Under the pieces are notes generated by a model. It saw only the letters and a program-made list of their open reading frames with translations, did no database searches and had not been told where the DNA came from. From contig CALCJG010000397.1 in the NCBI GenBank assembly GCA_937967705.1, positions 1-8,077 on the forward strand: DNA of 8,077 nucleotides. Direction: 5' to 3'. The position numbers were made by a program, and so were the translations under genes. Below are positions 6,828 through 8,077 of this stretch, one piece after another; position 1 is the stretch's first letter, and every line of letters starts with the position of its first letter. The DNA comes from an uncultured Spirochaetia bacterium (lineage in GTDB: Bacteria > Spirochaetota > UBA4802 > JAGODF01).

Positions 6828-7478
6828 ATGCTAAAACATCTGAAGCGCTTCATACCATCCGTCCTTATCGGGGCAGTGAGCTTTCTCGCCTTTTTCACGC
6901 TCTTTGAGGCGGGTTTCCTGGCCTCCCTGCTGTTGAGCCTCGCGGGGGCGGCGGGGGGATTTCTCCTCTTTACCCCCCGGGAGATCGATCCCGAGTTTGC
7001 GGAACTGGAACGCATCTATGGGATCACGCCGTCCGTACTGAAGAAGACGATCAATTACGGCAACAAGAAGCTCAAAAAGATGCGGCTTCTCAAGGATCAG
7101 ATCGACGAGAAGAGCGTCCGGGACCGCGTGGAGAAGATTGCCCGGCTCACGGAGAGGATCTTCGAGGATTTTAAGAAGGACCCCAAGGACATCAAGGCCG
7201 CCCGGCAGTTTTTGAACTACTATCTGGACGCGACCCTCAACATCATCGAAAAATACCGGGAGCTGTCGAAGATGAAGTCCGACCCGGACCGCGAGAAGAC
7301 CATCCGGAAGGTCAACGACCTGCTCCTCTCGGTGGAGCGGGCCTTCGAAAACCAGCTGCATCAGCTCTACAACGATGATTTCCTGGATCTGGACACGGAG
7401 ATCTCCGTGCTGGAAAAGGCCATCAAGCAGGACGGGCTTTCGGACAAAAAGGGCCAGGCCCAGGGGTCGGGGCAATAA
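6828..7478 (+). CDS. XpaC-family membrane protein ('5-bromo-4-chloroindolyl phosphate hydrolysis' family)
   Basis: A 216-residue protein with two adjacent membrane helices (about 10-27 and 30-48) and a long helical, charged cytoplasmic body. The family hallmarks are the central AARQFLNYYLDATLNIIEKY (124-143) and the C-terminal DLDTEISVLEKAIKQDG (187-203). The family is named after Bacillus XpaC, linked to hydrolysis of a chromogenic phosphate, but the protein carries no recognisable catalytic motif and is not thought to be a phosphatase itself. XpaC proteins usually neighbour TelA-type toxic anion resistance proteins and are discussed with tellurite/Ter-type stress systems. Here no telA follows, since the operon ends at the hairpin just downstream. 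The ribosome site AAAGGGAA (6806-6813) is further from ATG 6828 than usual (about 15 bases), so translation may be weak. The tail (206-216) is low-complexity, rich in Gly and Gln. Confidence 0.85.
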   Translation: MLKHLKRFIPSVLIGAVSFLAFFTLFEAGFLASLLLSLAGAAGGFLLFTPREIDPEFAELERIYGITPSVLKKTINYGNKKLKKMRLLKDQIDEKSVRDRVEKIARLTERIFEDFKKDPKDIKAARQFLNYYLDATLNIIEKYRELSKMKSDPDREKTIRKVNDLLLSVERAFENQLHQLYNDDFLDLDTEISVLEKAIKQDGLSDKKGQAQGSGQ

Positions 7479-7499
7479 GGGGTGATTTCTCCAGGGGGG
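7463..7499 (+). other. Relaxed G-quadruplex motif over the stop of the xpaC-like gene
   Basis: Four runs of four or more G lie at 7463-7466, 7469-7472, 7479-7482 and 7494-7499, with spacers of 2, 6 and 11 bases. A fifth run follows at 7517-7520. The 11-base spacer exceeds the strict 7-base limit, so only the first three runs are tightly grouped. The motif is on the coding strand and would be present in the mRNA, across the stop codon at 7476-7478. Formation in the cell is not shown. Confidence 0.3.
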
Positions 7500-7534
7500 T
7501 AACGAGCGGAAGAACCGGGGCGATCACCCGCCCC
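7480..7534 (+). other. 3' UTR hairpin with loop complementary to upstream strand (possible pseudoknot)
   Basis: GGGGCG (7517-7522) and CGCCCC (7529-7534) make a 6-bp GC stem whose 6-base loop ATCACC (7523-7528) is perfectly complementary to GGTGAT at 7481-7486, directly after the xpaC-like stop. This would allow a pseudoknot, or the longer alternative pairing GGGTGAT (7480-7486)/ATCACCC (7523-7529). It matches no RNA family that I recognise. Confidence 0.3.
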
Positions 7535-7551
7535 TCGCGAAAGGGAAAACA

Positions 7552-7578
7552 AAAACTCCTGATGTCCTCAGGAGTTTT
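7552..7578. terminator. Bidirectional intrinsic terminator between the operon and tRNA-Gly
   Basis: AAAACTCCTGA (7552-7562) and TCAGGAGTTTT (7568-7578) form an 11-bp stem with a 5-base loop. Reading +, the arm ends in TTTTAT. Reading -, it ends in TTTTTGTTTT, the better U-tract. It therefore stops the + strand operon and also the - strand tRNA transcript, whose 3' end is only five bases away. Confidence 0.85.
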
Positions 7579-7583
7579 ATATG

Positions 7584-7655
7584 AGCGGGCGAAGGGGATC
7601 GAACCCTCGACGTTCAGCTTGGGAAGCTGACATTCTACCGCTGAATTACGCCCGC
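7584..7655 (-). tRNA. tRNA-Gly, anticodon CCC
   Basis: A complete 72-nt cloverleaf on the - strand. The acceptor stem is GCGGGCG/CGCCCGC (7649-7655 with 7585-7591), with discriminator U at 7584. The D arm is ATTC/GAAT with a 7-base loop containing GG. The anticodon stem is TCAGC/GCTGA and its loop TTCCCAA gives anticodon CCC, which reads GGG. The T arm is GAGGG-TTCGATC-CCCTT with one G-U pair. CCA is not encoded: the bases after the discriminator read CAT. On its upstream side a TTGACT hexamer is visible on the - strand (7711-7716), but I see no good -10 at 17 bases, so the promoter is unresolved. Transcription converges with the operon and ends at the shared hairpin. Confidence 0.95.
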
Positions 7656-8077
7656 AAAATAATACTTGATGATAGCTACCGTTAATCAGCGTTATGAGGA
7701 TGGAGAAGAAAGTCAAACATTTTTTTTCCTCCCCGCCGATTGTTTGGGGTTGTCCAGCAATAAATATCAGTTTGCCAGACGCCTCAATTCTTATTCCGAT
7801 ATTCTTGGTAATCAATCGTGAGTAAAATGAGGTACCATGACACGGGTAGCCCTGGATATTTTCAGAGACATCACAACGATCGTTATTATGTAGCAGGAGA
7901 TACAAAATATATCCCAAGCTCAGACCTCGACAATCTTGATTAAATCACACATTGCGTTTCTCTCTGCAACCCGACCCTTCCGGGATCTCCATTGAAGGGG
8001 CTGGGGTGTTGAAGCGGAGGAATAGGGAAGATGTCCGGTGTACAGAGGCTGGTGGTGGGTTGTACTTCTCGATACTG
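7656..8077. other. Stretch without a convincing gene; AT-richer, with short open frames
   Basis: About 420 bases with no gene I can support. The first 300 are visibly AT-richer than the operon, with runs such as AATAATACTT and eight T's near 7720-7727. A 38-codon frame on + (7827-7943, starting MRYHDTGSPGYF) has a protein-like composition but only a poor ribosome site (GAG at 7820-7822). Near the end, GGAGG (8016-8020) precedes ATG 8031, which opens a frame reading MSGVQRLVVGCTSRY to the window edge. A GTG at 8006 opens another frame, and on the - strand a frame ending at 7945 is also open to the edge. Which of these edge frames is real, if any, cannot be decided here. CCCTTC (7975-7980) and GAAGGG (7994-7999) could pair across a 13-base loop. 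Confidence 0.4.

Noticed and set aside
7480..7540. Riboswitch (fluoride or similar) after the xpaC-like gene
   Set aside because: The conserved bases of the known classes I considered are absent, and the element follows the last gene of the operon instead of preceding one.
7584..7655. tRNA-Gly as an integration site for a mobile element
   Set aside because: I see no copy of the tRNA 3' end elsewhere in the window and no integrase. The 3' end faces the operon, which looks like ordinary chromosomal DNA.
7694..7825. 43-codon + strand frame starting MRMEKKVKHFF
   Set aside because: No ribosome site and no family resemblance, and it lies in the region upstream of the - strand tRNA.
7423..7917. 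- strand open frame of 164 codons
   Set aside because: It runs straight through the tRNA-Gly; the peptide GRNSAVECQLPKLNVEGSIP is the well-known false translation of a tRNA gene.

Overview
The window reads as a Gram-negative bacterial chromosome segment with a high-GC coding stretch. Lipoprotein signal peptides, OmpA-type peptidoglycan-binding domains and an ABC importer of the nitrate/sulfonate/urea type all imply a periplasm. The gene set resembles loci I associate with Desulfobacterota (former Deltaproteobacteria) and similar anaerobes, but that placement is an inference and no marker gene here fixes it.

Layout. From base 1 to about 7478 every gene lies on the + strand. Block 1 (1-2575) is a complete ABC importer apart from the missing 5' end of its binding protein: periplasmic substrate-binding protein (SBP), six-helix permease, and ATPase with all nucleotide-binding motifs. 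Block 2 (2735-6735) follows a 159-base gap that holds a candidate promoter and a structured leader. It encodes a lipoprotein fusing an SBP-like domain to an OmpA domain, a lipoprotein with a von Willebrand A (vWA) domain and an intact MIDAS, and an inner-membrane-anchored second SBP-OmpA fusion. Block 3 (6828-7478) is an XpaC-family membrane protein. A strong hairpin at 7552-7578 ends the operon and also serves a convergent tRNA-Gly(CCC) on the - strand (7584-7655). From 7656 to the end the DNA is AT-richer at first and I find no convincing gene.

How the parts may work together. The locus has one importer but three solute-receptor modules. Two of these are tied to the cell wall by OmpA domains, and they are anchored on opposite sides: one as a probable outer-membrane lipoprotein, one by an inner-membrane helix. 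With the vWA lipoprotein and XpaC this suggests an envelope-spanning solute- or stress-responsive assembly rather than a simple transporter. XpaC is known mainly as the partner of TelA-type 'toxic anion resistance' proteins, but no telA lies in the window. The domain assignments are strong. The idea of one assembly is inference.
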